The position numbers were made by a program, and so were the translations under genes. The notes under the pieces were generated by a model, which saw only the letters and a program-made list of their open reading frames with translations, had not been told where the DNA came from and searched no databases. 64,000 bases of DNA, taken from Sphingomonas montanisoli. Its GTDB lineage: Bacteria; Pseudomonadota; Alphaproteobacteria; Sphingomonadales; Sphingomonadaceae. Below, piece by piece: positions 19,821-27,983 of this stretch (positions are counted from its first letter, which is position 1; each line of letters opens with the position of its first letter). The stretch is from positions 1,081,146 to 1,145,145 of the forward strand of contig NZ_VTOU01000001.1 in the NCBI RefSeq assembly GCF_008274695.1, written 5' to 3'.

Positions 19821-20632
19821 TGTCGGCCCCGCTGCGCGTCCTCGCGGTCGATGACGAGCCGCTGGCGCTTCGCCGGCTTGAAATCGCGGTCAACCATATG
19901 GACGAAGCGCGCCTGATCGGCACCGCGAGCGACGGGCCGGAAGCGCTCGACGCGATCGCGCGGCTTGATCCCGACGTCGTGCTGCTCGACATCCGCATGA
20001 ATGGGATGACCGGTTTCGACGTCGTCGGTGCGCTTTCGGGCGAGCGCGCCCCGCAGGTCGTGTTCGTCACGGCCTATGACGCCTTCGCCACCCGCGCGTT
20101 CGAGGTGAGCGCTGTCGATTATGTCCTCAAGCCCGTCGACTTCGATCGCCTCCGCGCCGCCTTCGCGCGTTGTCGCGAGCGGATCCACGCCGCCGACGCC
20201 GAAGGGCGCGAGGCCGAACTGCGCGCGTTGATCGAAGCATTGCGCGCACCCAGCCGCGCGCTGGAGGTGCAGGACCGCTACGAGCGCGAGATCTGGGTGC
20301 AGCGGCGCGGCGAGTTCGTCCGCCTGAATGTCGACGACATCGAATGGGTGGGTGCCGAGCGTGACTATGTGCGGCTCAACAGCGGTGATGGCGGCTTCCT
20401 GTTGCGCGAAACGATGGCCGGGATGATGACGCGGCTCGACCCCGAACGCTTCCTGCGTGTTCATCGATCGACCATCGTCCAGCGCCAGCGGATCGAAAGC
20501 CTGCTCCCCGCCGGTTACGGTCGCTTCCGCGTGCGCCTGACATCGGGCGTCGAACTCAACGTCGGCCGCCTCTATTCGGCAGACATCAAGGCGATCCTGT
20601 CGCCCTCCGGAAAATCGCACTTCGCGCATTGA
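19820..20632 (+). CDS. LytTR-family response regulator (LytR/AlgR type)
   Basis: The 270-residue protein has a receiver domain at 5-120 with Asp11-Asp12, phosphoacceptor Asp57 (VVLLDIRMNGMTGFD) and Lys in YVLKPVD. A LytTR DNA-binding domain follows at about 165-265 (EIWVQRRGEFVRLNVDDIEWV, FLRVHRSTIVQRQRIESL). LytTR domains bind direct repeats about two helical turns apart, matching the repeats found upstream of the kinase gene. Its start overlaps the kinase stop by one base, so the two are translationally coupled. Confidence 0.93.
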   Translation: MSAPLRVLAVDDEPLALRRLEIAVNHMDEARLIGTASDGPEALDAIARLDPDVVLLDIRMNGMTGFDVVGALSGERAPQVVFVTAYDAFATRAFEVSAVDYVLKPVDFDRLRAAFARCRERIHAADAEGREAELRALIEALRAPSRALEVQDRYEREIWVQRRGEFVRLNVDDIEWVGAERDYVRLNSGDGGFLLRETMAGMMTRLDPERFLRVHRSTIVQRQRIESLLPAGYGRFRVRLTSGVELNVGRLYSADIKAILSPSGKSHFAH

Positions 20633-20684
20633 TGGGCGGAGGATCGGGTGCGAAGCTCCCCAAAAAGGCGCGAGGAGCAGGACC

Positions 20685-21515
20685 ATGACCGACACGAACC
20701 CAAATCTCTTGGCCGGCCAGGTCGCGCTCGTGCTGGGCGCCAGCCGCAGCATAGGCCGGGGCATCGCGATCGAGCTGGGCGGGGCAGGCGCCTATGTCAT
20801 CGCCGTCTCGCGCTCGACCGGCGCGAGCGAAGGCGCACGCGGCGGATCGTCGCAGGAGACGATCGACATGATCCGCGAGATGGGCGGAGACGGTGAGGCG
20901 ATCGCCTGCGACTGCGCCGATTATGACGCGGTCGGCCGCCTGATCGACGATATCCGCACGCGGCACGGCGGGATCGACATCCTGATCAACAGCGTGTTCC
21001 TGGCAGGCGAATTCTTCCCCTCCATCGGCCAGCGCATCTGGGAAACCTCCGCCGACTTGTTCGAACAGGTCGTCACCATCCCCACCCGCGCCGCTTATGC
21101 CGCGATCCGCCACGCGACGCCTCTGCTCGCAGACTCCGCCAAAGCCGGTCGCGCCGGGCTGATCGTCAACATCTCGGGTCGCGCGGGGACCGCCTATCGT
21201 TACAACGTCGCTTATGGCGTCGGAAAAGCCGCGATCGAGCGGCTGACCCGCGACGCCGCGCTCGATCTGCGCGAACTGGGCGTCACGATCGCCTCGGTCT
21301 GGCCCAACGGCCATGCCTTGCCCGGCCAGCCGCCTGAAACTCCGCGTTACACCGGCCGTGCCATCGCCCACCTCGCCGCCAGCCCCGATCGCGCGGCGCT
21401 ATCCGGCCAGCACCGCTGGTCCGCCGAACTGGGCGCCGATCATGGCTTCAGCGACGAATTCGGCCACTTCCACCCCATCCCGCCGCTGATCGACGAATAT
21501 AGTCTGGAGCGCTAA
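20685..21515 (+). CDS. SDR family oxidoreductase, DHRS1-like
   Basis: A 276-residue short-chain dehydrogenase. The nucleotide-binding glycine motif is GASRSIGRGIAIELG near the N-terminus. The active-site part is VNISGRAG followed by YGVGKAAIERLTRD, which supplies Ser, Tyr and Lys. The C-terminal pattern (VWPNGHALPG, then TPRYTGRAIAHLAA) resembles the DHRS1 branch, whose substrates include steroids and xenobiotic carbonyls. A GAGGAG ribosome site precedes the ATG. It lies 52 bases after the LytTR gene and could be co-transcribed with it. The substrate is not evident. Confidence 0.88.
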   Translation: MTDTNPNLLAGQVALVLGASRSIGRGIAIELGGAGAYVIAVSRSTGASEGARGGSSQETIDMIREMGGDGEAIACDCADYDAVGRLIDDIRTRHGGIDILINSVFLAGEFFPSIGQRIWETSADLFEQVVTIPTRAAYAAIRHATPLLADSAKAGRAGLIVNISGRAGTAYRYNVAYGVGKAAIERLTRDAALDLRELGVTIASVWPNGHALPGQPPETPRYTGRAIAHLAASPDRAALSGQHRWSAELGADHGFSDEFGHFHPIPPLIDEYSLER

Positions 21516-21565
21516 TCCCCGCGTGGATCGATCGGCGTCGTGAGGCGTCTATCAGCGCGCGATGG

Positions 21566-22609
21566 ATGAAGGGACATCGGTTGACCAGAGGGCGGCTCAA
21601 GACATCGGCACCCTTGCGTCGCCGCAGCGATGTGCCCGTCTGGCTGTCGATCCTCTGGCGGATCGGGCTGGCTCTCGCCCTGGTCGGGATTGCGCTGGCG
21701 GGCCACTGGTTCGATCGCGACGGGCTGCGCGACAATGTCGATGGATCGGTCAGCTTCGTCGACGTCCTCTATTTCACGATGATCACGGTCACGACCGTCG
21801 GCTATGGCGACATCGTACCCGTCACCGAACAGGCGCGCCTGTTCGATACCTTTGTCGTCACCCCGATCCGCCTGTTCGTGTGGCTCATCTTCCTGGGGAC
21901 GGCCTATGATTTTCTGCTCAAGGGCGTTTGGGAGCGCTGGCGCATGAAGCTGATACAGAACCGGCTCCACGATCATATCGTCGTCGTGGGCTATGGAACC
22001 TCAGGCACGGAGGCCGTCGCCGAACTCGTGCGCCGCGGCACCGATCCCGCCACGATCGTGGTCATCGATGCCAATGCCGATGCGATCGACGCGGCGGAGC
22101 ATTGCGGGGTCAACGTCCTGCTGGGCGACGCGACGCGCAACGCGACGCTCGAAGCCGTGCAGATCGTCCGCGCTCGATCGATCATCATCGCCGCCGGGCG
22201 CGACGACACCACTATCCTGATCGCGCTCACCGCGCGCGGCGTAGCACCGGGCGTGCCCGTCAGCGTGATCATCCGCTCGCAGGATAATGAAGGGCTGGCG
22301 CGGGAGGCGGGGGCGACCACCGTGATCAACCCGGCCAGCTTCGCCGGTCTGCTCCTCGCCGGCTCCACACAGAGCGAGCATCTGGCCGACTATCTGGCCG
22401 ATCTGGCCAATCATAGCGGGCGGGTTTCATTGCGCGAACGCGCGGTGGCGCCGGCCGAAATCGGTAAGCCGCTGTCGGCGATCGAGACCGGGCTTGGCGT
22501 CCGCATCTATCGCGAGCGCAGCGCGATCGGCTTCTGGGAGCCGGGTTCCGCCGCGCTCGAACCGGGCGATCGGATCATCGAGATCCGGCCGATGTCGGAG
22601 GCTGGCTGA
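21566..22609 (+). CDS. Ion-channel family protein with TrkA-N (RCK) domain
   Basis: The 347-residue protein has a basic N-terminus and two membrane helices (about 26-47 and 94-115). Between them is a pore loop with the potassium selectivity filter TVGYGD at 77-82. The cytoplasmic RCK/TrkA-N Rossmann domain starts near 132 (HIVVVGYGTSGTEAVAEL) and is followed by a short TrkA-C-like end. This is the two-helix MthK-type layout of ligand-gated potassium channels. It probably contributes to potassium efflux or membrane-potential control. It is convergent with the MerR regulator gene. Confidence 0.9.
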   Translation: MKGHRLTRGRLKTSAPLRRRSDVPVWLSILWRIGLALALVGIALAGHWFDRDGLRDNVDGSVSFVDVLYFTMITVTTVGYGDIVPVTEQARLFDTFVVTPIRLFVWLIFLGTAYDFLLKGVWERWRMKLIQNRLHDHIVVVGYGTSGTEAVAELVRRGTDPATIVVIDANADAIDAAEHCGVNVLLGDATRNATLEAVQIVRARSIIIAAGRDDTTILIALTARGVAPGVPVSVIIRSQDNEGLAREAGATTVINPASFAGLLLAGSTQSEHLADYLADLANHSGRVSLRERAVAPAEIGKPLSAIETGLGVRIYRERSAIGFWEPGSAALEPGDRIIEIRPMSEAG

Positions 22610-22624
22610 GGAAGCGCCTGCCCC

Positions 22625-23011
22625 TCAATGATCGAAGGCGGCGATGATCGGGCACGGCCCGGCGCCGCCCTTCGCGCAATCCTTCGTCAACCGCGACAGC
22701 GAGGCGCGTGCCGCCTGTAATTCTTCGATCTTCAGGTCGATCGCCGCGATCCGCGCCCGCGCAAGTTCGCGCGCCCGCGCCCGATCGTCGACCGCGTCCA
22801 GCCCCAGCAACTCGCCAATCTCCTCCAGCGTGAAGCCCGCCGACTGCGCCGACCGCACGAAGCGCAGCCGCCGCACATCCTCATCACCGTAACGGCGCAC
22901 GCCATCGCCGCGCGCCGGCTCCGTCAGCAGCCCGCGCCGCTGATAATAACGGATCGTTTCGACGCCCACGCCGCCCTTTGCCGCCAGCTTCCCGATCGTC
23001 AGCCCGTTCAC
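22625..23011 (-). CDS. MerR-family regulator, CueR-like (monovalent copper/silver type)
   Basis: A 128-residue regulator from GTG 23011 (VNGLTIGKLA). It has a winged helix-turn-helix (GVGVETIRYYQRRGLL), a coiled-coil dimer helix, and a metal loop Cys-x7-Cys (DCAKGGAGPCPII). The seven-residue spacing matches CueR; MerR itself has eight. No Cys is seen at the dimer-helix position used by divalent-metal sensors. Together with the copA/copB genes next door, this suggests Cu(I) sensing. Its GTG lies only three bases from the -35 box of the divergent promoter, and the ribosome site (GGAG...AAGG) overlaps the operator. The longer upstream open frame is rejected. Confidence 0.87.
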   Translation of the reverse strand: MNGLTIGKLAAKGGVGVETIRYYQRRGLLTEPARGDGVRRYGDEDVRRLRFVRSAQSAGFTLEEIGELLGLDAVDDRARARELARARIAAIDLKIEELQAARASLSRLTKDCAKGGAGPCPIIAAFDH

Positions 23012-23014
23012 GCC

Positions 23015-23046
23015 TTGACTCCGTACTATGGTACGGCACCTATAGG
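23015..23046 (+). promoter_or_regulatory. MerR-type operator-promoter with stretched spacer
   Basis: A -35 box TTGACT (23015-23020) and a -10 box TATAGG (23041-23046) are 20 bases apart; reading the -10 as CTATAG gives 19. Both are longer than the usual 17. The spacer holds the perfect dyad CCGTAC-TATG-GTACGG (23021-23036). This is the hallmark of MerR-family promoters, which the metal-bound regulator untwists. The half-sites closely match those recalled for mercury-resistance operators. It should drive the three-gene copper operon. Confidence 0.88.
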
Positions 23047-23086
23047 GGTCGGGTCCGATCCATCGCAAGGCCGACGAGACCCGCAT

Positions 23087-23641
23087 ATGACCGCCCATCC
23101 GCCCAGGCAGGCGACGCTCCACCGCATGGTGATGCCGACCCACATCTGCCCCTATGGCCTGAAGGCCAAACACCTGCTCGAAAGCCGGGGCTACACGGTC
23201 GACGATCGCTGGCTCACCACGCGCGCCGAAACCGATGCCTTCAAGGCCGAACATGGGATGCGCGCGGGCGAATGGTTCATCTCGATCAGCATGTGCGTGC
23301 TGGCGCTGCTCAAGCTGCAGTATGTCGAGCGCTTCGCGACCATGTTCCTGAATTACGATCTGCTCGCACGCCGCTGGGTGCCCTATTCCTACGCCTATCC
23401 CTTTGCCGAGGGCGCGGCAGGCGTGCTGATGACGGCGGGCGTGCTGACGTGGCTCTCGGCACCCATCGCGCTGGTCATCGGCGGGATCGGCGCGGTATCG
23501 GTGTTCAAGGCCGTCTATATCGACAAGCGCGAGATCAAATGCGCCTGTGTGGGCGGTTCGAGCAAGGTGCCGCTCGGCTTCGTGTCGCTGGTCGAAAATC
23601 TGATGATGGTGGCAATGGCAATCTGGATGCTCGTCAAGTGA
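23087..23641 (+). CDS. Glutaredoxin-like / MauE-type membrane redox protein
   Basis: The 184-residue protein begins with a glutaredoxin-like segment in which Cys21 (HICPYGLKAKHLLESRGY) is the only cysteine of the CPYG site. A MauE/DoxX-like membrane part follows, with about four hydrophobic segments (55-70, 105-125, 128-146, 163-183) and a Cys152-Ala-Cys154 pair at the end of a cytoplasmic loop (KCACVGGSS). MauE-type proteins are thought to shuttle electrons for disulfide formation. As first gene of the MerR-controlled copper operon, it may maintain thiols or disulfides of periplasmic copper proteins. ATG 23087 is preferred because the upstream frame overlaps the promoter. Confidence 0.82.
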   Translation: MTAHPPRQATLHRMVMPTHICPYGLKAKHLLESRGYTVDDRWLTTRAETDAFKAEHGMRAGEWFISISMCVLALLKLQYVERFATMFLNYDLLARRWVPYSYAYPFAEGAAGVLMTAGVLTWLSAPIALVIGGIGAVSVFKAVYIDKREIKCACVGGSSKVPLGFVSLVENLMMVAMAIWMLVK

Positions 23642-23649
23642 ACCGGCCG

Positions 23650-25446
23650 ATGGTGGATCGCCGCGCGATCCTGCGTGGGTCGCTGGCTCTCGGCGGCATT
23701 GCCGCGTTCATGCCCGCCTGGGCCCAGCCGGTGTCCGAAGGGCTGCCCACCGTCTCGGGCGAGGATATCACGCTGCGCATCGCGCGGCAGGTGATGACGA
23801 TCGACGGCCGCCGATCGCCGGCTGTCGGGATCAACGGCACCGTCCCCGCCCCGCTGATCCGGCTGCGCGAGGGGCAGAATGTCCGCCTCAACGTGATCAA
23901 CGAACTCGACGAGGACAGCTCGCTCCACTGGCACGGCCTGCTGCTGCCGCCCGAACAGGACGGCGTGCCCGGCGTCTCCTTCCCCGGCATCAGGCCGCGA
24001 TCGAGCTATCTCTACCAATTCCCGGTGCGGCAGAACGGCACCTATTGGTATCACAGCCATTCGGGCTTTCAGGAACAGATCGGCCTCTACGGCCCGATCA
24101 TCATCGATCCCGCCGGCGCCGATCCGGTCGCCGCCGATCGCGAGCATGTGATCCTGCTGTCCGATCACAGCCAGTTGTCGCCCGAGGCGATCTTCCACCG
24201 GATGAAGGTCAATCCCGGCCACTTCAACTTCCAGCGCCAGACATTGTCGGGCCTGATCGGCGATCGCGACCAGAGCCTAAAGGATCGGCTCGCCTGGGGC
24301 GCGATGCGGATGGACCCGGCCGATATTTCGGACGCGACGGGTGCGGCCTACACCTATCTGATCAACGGCCACGGCCCCGCCGACAACTGGACGGCCCTGT
24401 TCACGCCGGGGCAGCGCGTGCGCCTGCGCGTGATCAACGCATCGTCGATGACCAACTTCAACGTCCGCATCCCCGGCCTGCGGCTCACGGTCGTGCAGGC
24501 CGACGGGCAGAATGTGATGCCGGTCGAGGTCGACGAGTTTCAGATCGGCGTCGCCGAAACCTATGACGTCATCGTCACCCCGGCCGAGGACCGCGCCTTC
24601 ACCTTCGTCGGCGAGGCGGTCGATCGATCGGGCATGGCGCGCGCCACGCTCGCTCCGCGCGCGGGCATGGTCGCCCCCGTCCCCGCGCTCCGCCCCCGTC
24701 CGCTCGCCACGATGCGGGACATGGGGATGGACATGGGCGGTGAGGCCGCGCCCCGCGCCGTCGATCCCAGCGCCGAACAAAATGCCTCGCGCAAGTTGGC
24801 GACGACCACCGAAGCCCCTCCACCCCACGCCGGCATGGATCACGCCGCGATGGGCCACGGCGGCCACGACATGGGCGGCATGAACCACGACATGGCGATG
24901 CGCGACTTCGCCAATGCCCCGCAGGTGAAGCGCGGGCCGGGCGTCCAGACCCTATCCCCCATGCCGGTCGATCGCACCGGCGATCCGGGCCAGGGCCTCG
25001 CCGATGTCGGGCACAAGGTGCTGGTCTATCGCGACCTGATGGCGCTCGATCGCAACCCCGACGTCCGCGCCCCTTCGCGCAGCATCGACATCCACCTGAC
25101 CGGCAATATGGAACGTTTCATGTGGTCGTTCGATGGGGCGAAGATGTCCGACGTGCACGAACCCATCCCCTTCGTCGAAGGGGAGCGGGTGCGCGTGAAG
25201 CTGATCAACGACAGCATGATGGCGCACCCCATCCACATTCACGGCCACTTCTTCGAACTGGTGACCGGCCACGGCGATCATGCCCCGCGCAAGCACACCG
25301 TGATCGTCCAGCCGGGCGGGATCGTCACGTGGGATTTTACCGCCGATGCCGTGGGCGACTGGGCGTTCCACTGCCACATGCTCTACCACATGGCGGCCGG
25401 GATGATGCGCGTCGTGAGCGTTCGTCCGAAGGGGGATGCGGCATGA
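23650..25446 (+). CDS. copA: Copper resistance multicopper oxidase CopA
   Basis: A 598-residue periplasmic oxidase with a twin-arginine signal (RRAILRGSLALGG). It has four cupredoxin copper motifs: SLHWHGLLLP, WYHSHSGFQ, HPIHIHGHFFEL and HCHMLYHMAAGMM. A Met/His-rich insert at about 355-420 (MGHGGHDMGGMNHDM) is typical of CopA and PcoA and binds Cu(I). The enzyme oxidises Cu(I) to the less toxic Cu(II) outside the cytoplasm. ATG 23650 is preferred; GTG 23638 overlaps the upstream stop and is possible. The stop codon overlaps the copB start. Confidence 0.93.
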   Translation: MVDRRAILRGSLALGGIAAFMPAWAQPVSEGLPTVSGEDITLRIARQVMTIDGRRSPAVGINGTVPAPLIRLREGQNVRLNVINELDEDSSLHWHGLLLPPEQDGVPGVSFPGIRPRSSYLYQFPVRQNGTYWYHSHSGFQEQIGLYGPIIIDPAGADPVAADREHVILLSDHSQLSPEAIFHRMKVNPGHFNFQRQTLSGLIGDRDQSLKDRLAWGAMRMDPADISDATGAAYTYLINGHGPADNWTALFTPGQRVRLRVINASSMTNFNVRIPGLRLTVVQADGQNVMPVEVDEFQIGVAETYDVIVTPAEDRAFTFVGEAVDRSGMARATLAPRAGMVAPVPALRPRPLATMRDMGMDMGGEAAPRAVDPSAEQNASRKLATTTEAPPPHAGMDHAAMGHGGHDMGGMNHDMAMRDFANAPQVKRGPGVQTLSPMPVDRTGDPGQGLADVGHKVLVYRDLMALDRNPDVRAPSRSIDIHLTGNMERFMWSFDGAKMSDVHEPIPFVEGERVRVKLINDSMMAHPIHIHGHFFELVTGHGDHAPRKHTVIVQPGGIVTWDFTADAVGDWAFHCHMLYHMAAGMMRVVSVRPKGDAA

Positions 25447-26390
25447 TGCGGCTTGCCTGCCTCGCTCTTGTCGCGCTCGCCTCGCCCGCCGTCGCGCAGG
25501 ATCATTCGCACCACATGCCGCCACCCGCCGCCCAGCCGGCCACCGGCCACGAGGGGCTCGACATGGGCAGCATGGGCGACATGGACATGTCGGCCGGCCA
25601 TGAAGGCCACGACATGTCGCCGGGCGAGCCGACGGGCACCAACCTTCCTGCCGGCAACGCCCCCGCCCCGGCCGCCCCGATGGATCATTATGCCGACCGC
25701 CAATTTGCCCCCGCCGCCATGGCCGAGGCGCGGCACATGATGATGCGTGAAGGCGGCGGACAGACAATGGCGCTGATCATGTTCAACATCGCCGAAGTGC
25801 AGGCACGCAAAGGCAGCGACGGCTATCGCTGGGACGGTGAAGGCTGGTTCGGCGGCGACATAAACCGGCTGACGATCAAGACCGAGGGCGAAGGCGCGCG
25901 GCGCGGGGGCGTCGAAGCCGCAGAGATCCAGGCGCTCTACAGCCGCGCGATCGGCCCGTATTTCAACCTGCAGGCGGGTATCCGTCACGATTTCCGACCC
26001 GATCCGTCGCGCACCTATGCAGTCGTCGGGGTCGAGGGTCTCGCGCCTTACTGGTTCGAGGTCGAAGCCGCCGCCTTCCTGTCGGACAAGGGCGACGTGC
26101 TCGGTCGGTTCGAAGCCTACTACGACCAGCGACTCACGCAACGCCTCGTCCTCCAGCCGCGCGTCGAACTCAATCTCGCCGCGCAGGACGTTAGCGAAAA
26201 CCGGATCGGCGCGGGCCTGAGCAGCGCCGAGCTTGGCCTGCGACTGCGGTATGAGATCACTCGCCAGTTCGCGCCTTATGTCGGCGTCTCGCACGAAGCG
26301 AAGGTGGGGCAAACGGCCCGCTATGCCCGCGCCGACGGCGATGATCCCAAGAGCACCGGCTTCGTCGCGGGCATCCGCATCTGGTTCTAG
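25443..26390 (+). CDS. copB: Copper resistance outer-membrane protein CopB
   Basis: The 315-residue protein has a signal peptide (residues 1-19, ending AVAQD). A Met/His/Pro-rich N-terminal region (HSHHMPPP, DMGSMGDMDM, GHEGHDM) is followed by a beta-barrel domain of the CopB family (PF05275), with strands such as FEVEAAAFLSDKGDV and LGLRLRYEI and a terminal aromatic in RIWF. CopB proteins sit in the outer membrane and are needed for full copper resistance. The start overlaps the copA stop by four bases, so translation is coupled. It is the last gene of the operon. Confidence 0.93.
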   Translation: MMRLACLALVALASPAVAQDHSHHMPPPAAQPATGHEGLDMGSMGDMDMSAGHEGHDMSPGEPTGTNLPAGNAPAPAAPMDHYADRQFAPAAMAEARHMMMREGGGQTMALIMFNIAEVQARKGSDGYRWDGEGWFGGDINRLTIKTEGEGARRGGVEAAEIQALYSRAIGPYFNLQAGIRHDFRPDPSRTYAVVGVEGLAPYWFEVEAAAFLSDKGDVLGRFEAYYDQRLTQRLVLQPRVELNLAAQDVSENRIGAGLSSAELGLRLRYEITRQFAPYVGVSHEAKVGQTARYARADGDDPKSTGFVAGIRIWF

Positions 26391-26449
26391 CTGGCGCGAT
26401 TCTGCCGCCTCGCTATGAGGACGGCCCCGTCCTCTAACCCGGATGATCC

Positions 26450-26881
26450 GTGACCGACCCACTGCTCCCTTCGAACCGCGATGATCGCGCCCGTGCCCGC
26501 GAGGAAGCCCGCGAGCGGCGCTCCGCCGAACGTGCGGAGATGGCGCAGGGACGCGCCGATCGCCGAGCGGCCGAGCGGGAGGAGGCATCGCGTGAGCGCG
26601 AGGCGCGGCGGTCCGCGCGGCTGGACGCCCTCCCCGCACGCCGATCCTCCGAGGCGAGCGATCAGGAGCCGGCACCCAAGCGCCGCCCGTCCGGATCGCT
26701 TCGCCGTACCGGCGAAATCCGTGTGGAGCGCGACACCCGCCATTTCACCACCGTCGTCGATGCGGGACGGATCCGCGACCTCGCGCGGCGGGGTGCGACG
26801 GTCGATGGACTCGCTACCGTATTCAAAACGTCGGCAGCGAAGATCGAAGCCATCCTCGCCGGAGCCGATCCGGAGTCCTGA
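26450..26881 (+). CDS. Small charged hypothetical protein
   Basis: A 143-residue protein from GTG 26450. The first 90 residues are extremely rich in Arg, Glu and Ala, likely a long helix or coiled coil or disordered. The last 45 residues (IRDLARRGATVDGLATVF, SAAKIEAILAG) read like a compact helical, possibly helix-turn-helix, domain. No membrane segment or signal is visible. It lies 59 bases after copB but has no obvious link to copper. I do not recognise a named family. Confidence 0.6.
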   Translation: MTDPLLPSNRDDRARAREEARERRSAERAEMAQGRADRRAAEREEASREREARRSARLDALPARRSSEASDQEPAPKRRPSGSLRRTGEIRVERDTRHFTTVVDAGRIRDLARRGATVDGLATVFKTSAAKIEAILAGADPES

Positions 26882-26988
26882 TACTACGGACGCTGGACGA
26901 GCGAAGCTGCACGGTGCACAATTTCGCCGTCGTCGAGATCAGCCTCGGCGATGAACTCGCCACAGAGCGGGACCGACAGGAGAGCGCC

Positions 26989-27855
26989 GTGGCGATCACG
27001 ATGCAGCAAGCCGCTTATGATGTGGACGTCGTGCGCCGGATCGCACTTCCCGGGATGGTGCTCGACGTCTCCGATTTTCGGTTCGACAGCGCGACCGAGA
27101 TGGCGTTCGTCGACGACCACCACTCGTTCGGACTGTGCCTGTCCGAAGCGCCGCGCAACAGCCGCAGCCGCTTCGTCGGCGCCGACATGGATTATACGCC
27201 CACGGGCCAGATTGCCTTCCAGCCCGCAGGCCGAACCCTGCTGGCCCGCAATGACGGAGGACGGCAGACGATCCTGCGCTGCCGGATCAGCCAGAAGCGC
27301 TTCGACGCCGTGAGCGGACGCAAGCTCAACTGGGAGGCGCAACAGCTCACACAAAGCGTCAACCTGTCCGCTACACCGATTCGCCAGTTGCTCGAAGGTC
27401 TGTCGGCCGAGCTGGCGCAGCCGGGCTTTGCCAGCCGATCCTATGTCGACGGCATGGCGTCGCTGCTGATCGTCAATCTGCTGCGATCCTTGGGTTTCGG
27501 GCAGGACAACAGCTACGATCAGGGTGGACTGACGCCGTATCAGATCGCCCGGCTCGACGCCCGGCTAGACGATGCGCAGTGGCCGATACCGACCGTCGGC
27601 GAGCTTGCGACCCTGCTCGGGTTGAGCGAGCGCCATCTGAGCCGCGCGTTCAGGCAATCGTTCGGCACAACGCTGCGCGATCGGCTGCAGGACGTAAGCT
27701 GCGCGCGGGCGTGCGAATGGCTGACGACCACGGACATGCCGATGAAGATGATCGCAGCGCGGCTCGGCTTCACCACGCAGGGCAGCTTCACCACCGCCTT
27801 CGGCCGCGCGACCGGCGAGACGCCAACCGCCTTCCGACTGCGCTCGCGACACTGA
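26989..27855 (+). CDS. AraC-family transcriptional regulator
   Basis: The 288-residue protein is taken from GTG 26989, five bases after AGGAGA; the frame is open up to GTG 26914. The N-terminal half is a ligand-sensing domain of the AraC type without a strong signature. The C-terminal 95 residues carry the double helix-turn-helix (TVGELATLLGLSERHLSRAF and MKMIAARLGFTTQGSFTTAF). Such regulators usually activate an adjacent catabolic operon when an inducer is bound. The alcohol-dehydrogenase operon begins 128 bases downstream on the same strand and is the likely target. Confidence 0.9.
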   Translation: MAITMQQAAYDVDVVRRIALPGMVLDVSDFRFDSATEMAFVDDHHSFGLCLSEAPRNSRSRFVGADMDYTPTGQIAFQPAGRTLLARNDGGRQTILRCRISQKRFDAVSGRKLNWEAQQLTQSVNLSATPIRQLLEGLSAELAQPGFASRSYVDGMASLLIVNLLRSLGFGQDNSYDQGGLTPYQIARLDARLDDAQWPIPTVGELATLLGLSERHLSRAFRQSFGTTLRDRLQDVSCARACEWLTTTDMPMKMIAARLGFTTQGSFTTAFGRATGETPTAFRLRSRH

Positions 27856-27983
27856 TCGCGGCCTTCGTGGCCGAAACTCCGAAACGCCTAAACCGCGGCG
27901 GTTGATCCGCCGGCAAAGTCGCGGCTTGATCATCCCATCGACCCGAGCGGCCTAGAACCACCGGGCGGATAGGAGAGGATGTC

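Noticed and set aside
23015..23086. Upstream extension of the glutaredoxin-MauE frame
   Set aside because: It would translate the -35, operator and -10 of the MerR-type promoter; ATG 23087 is downstream of the promoter.
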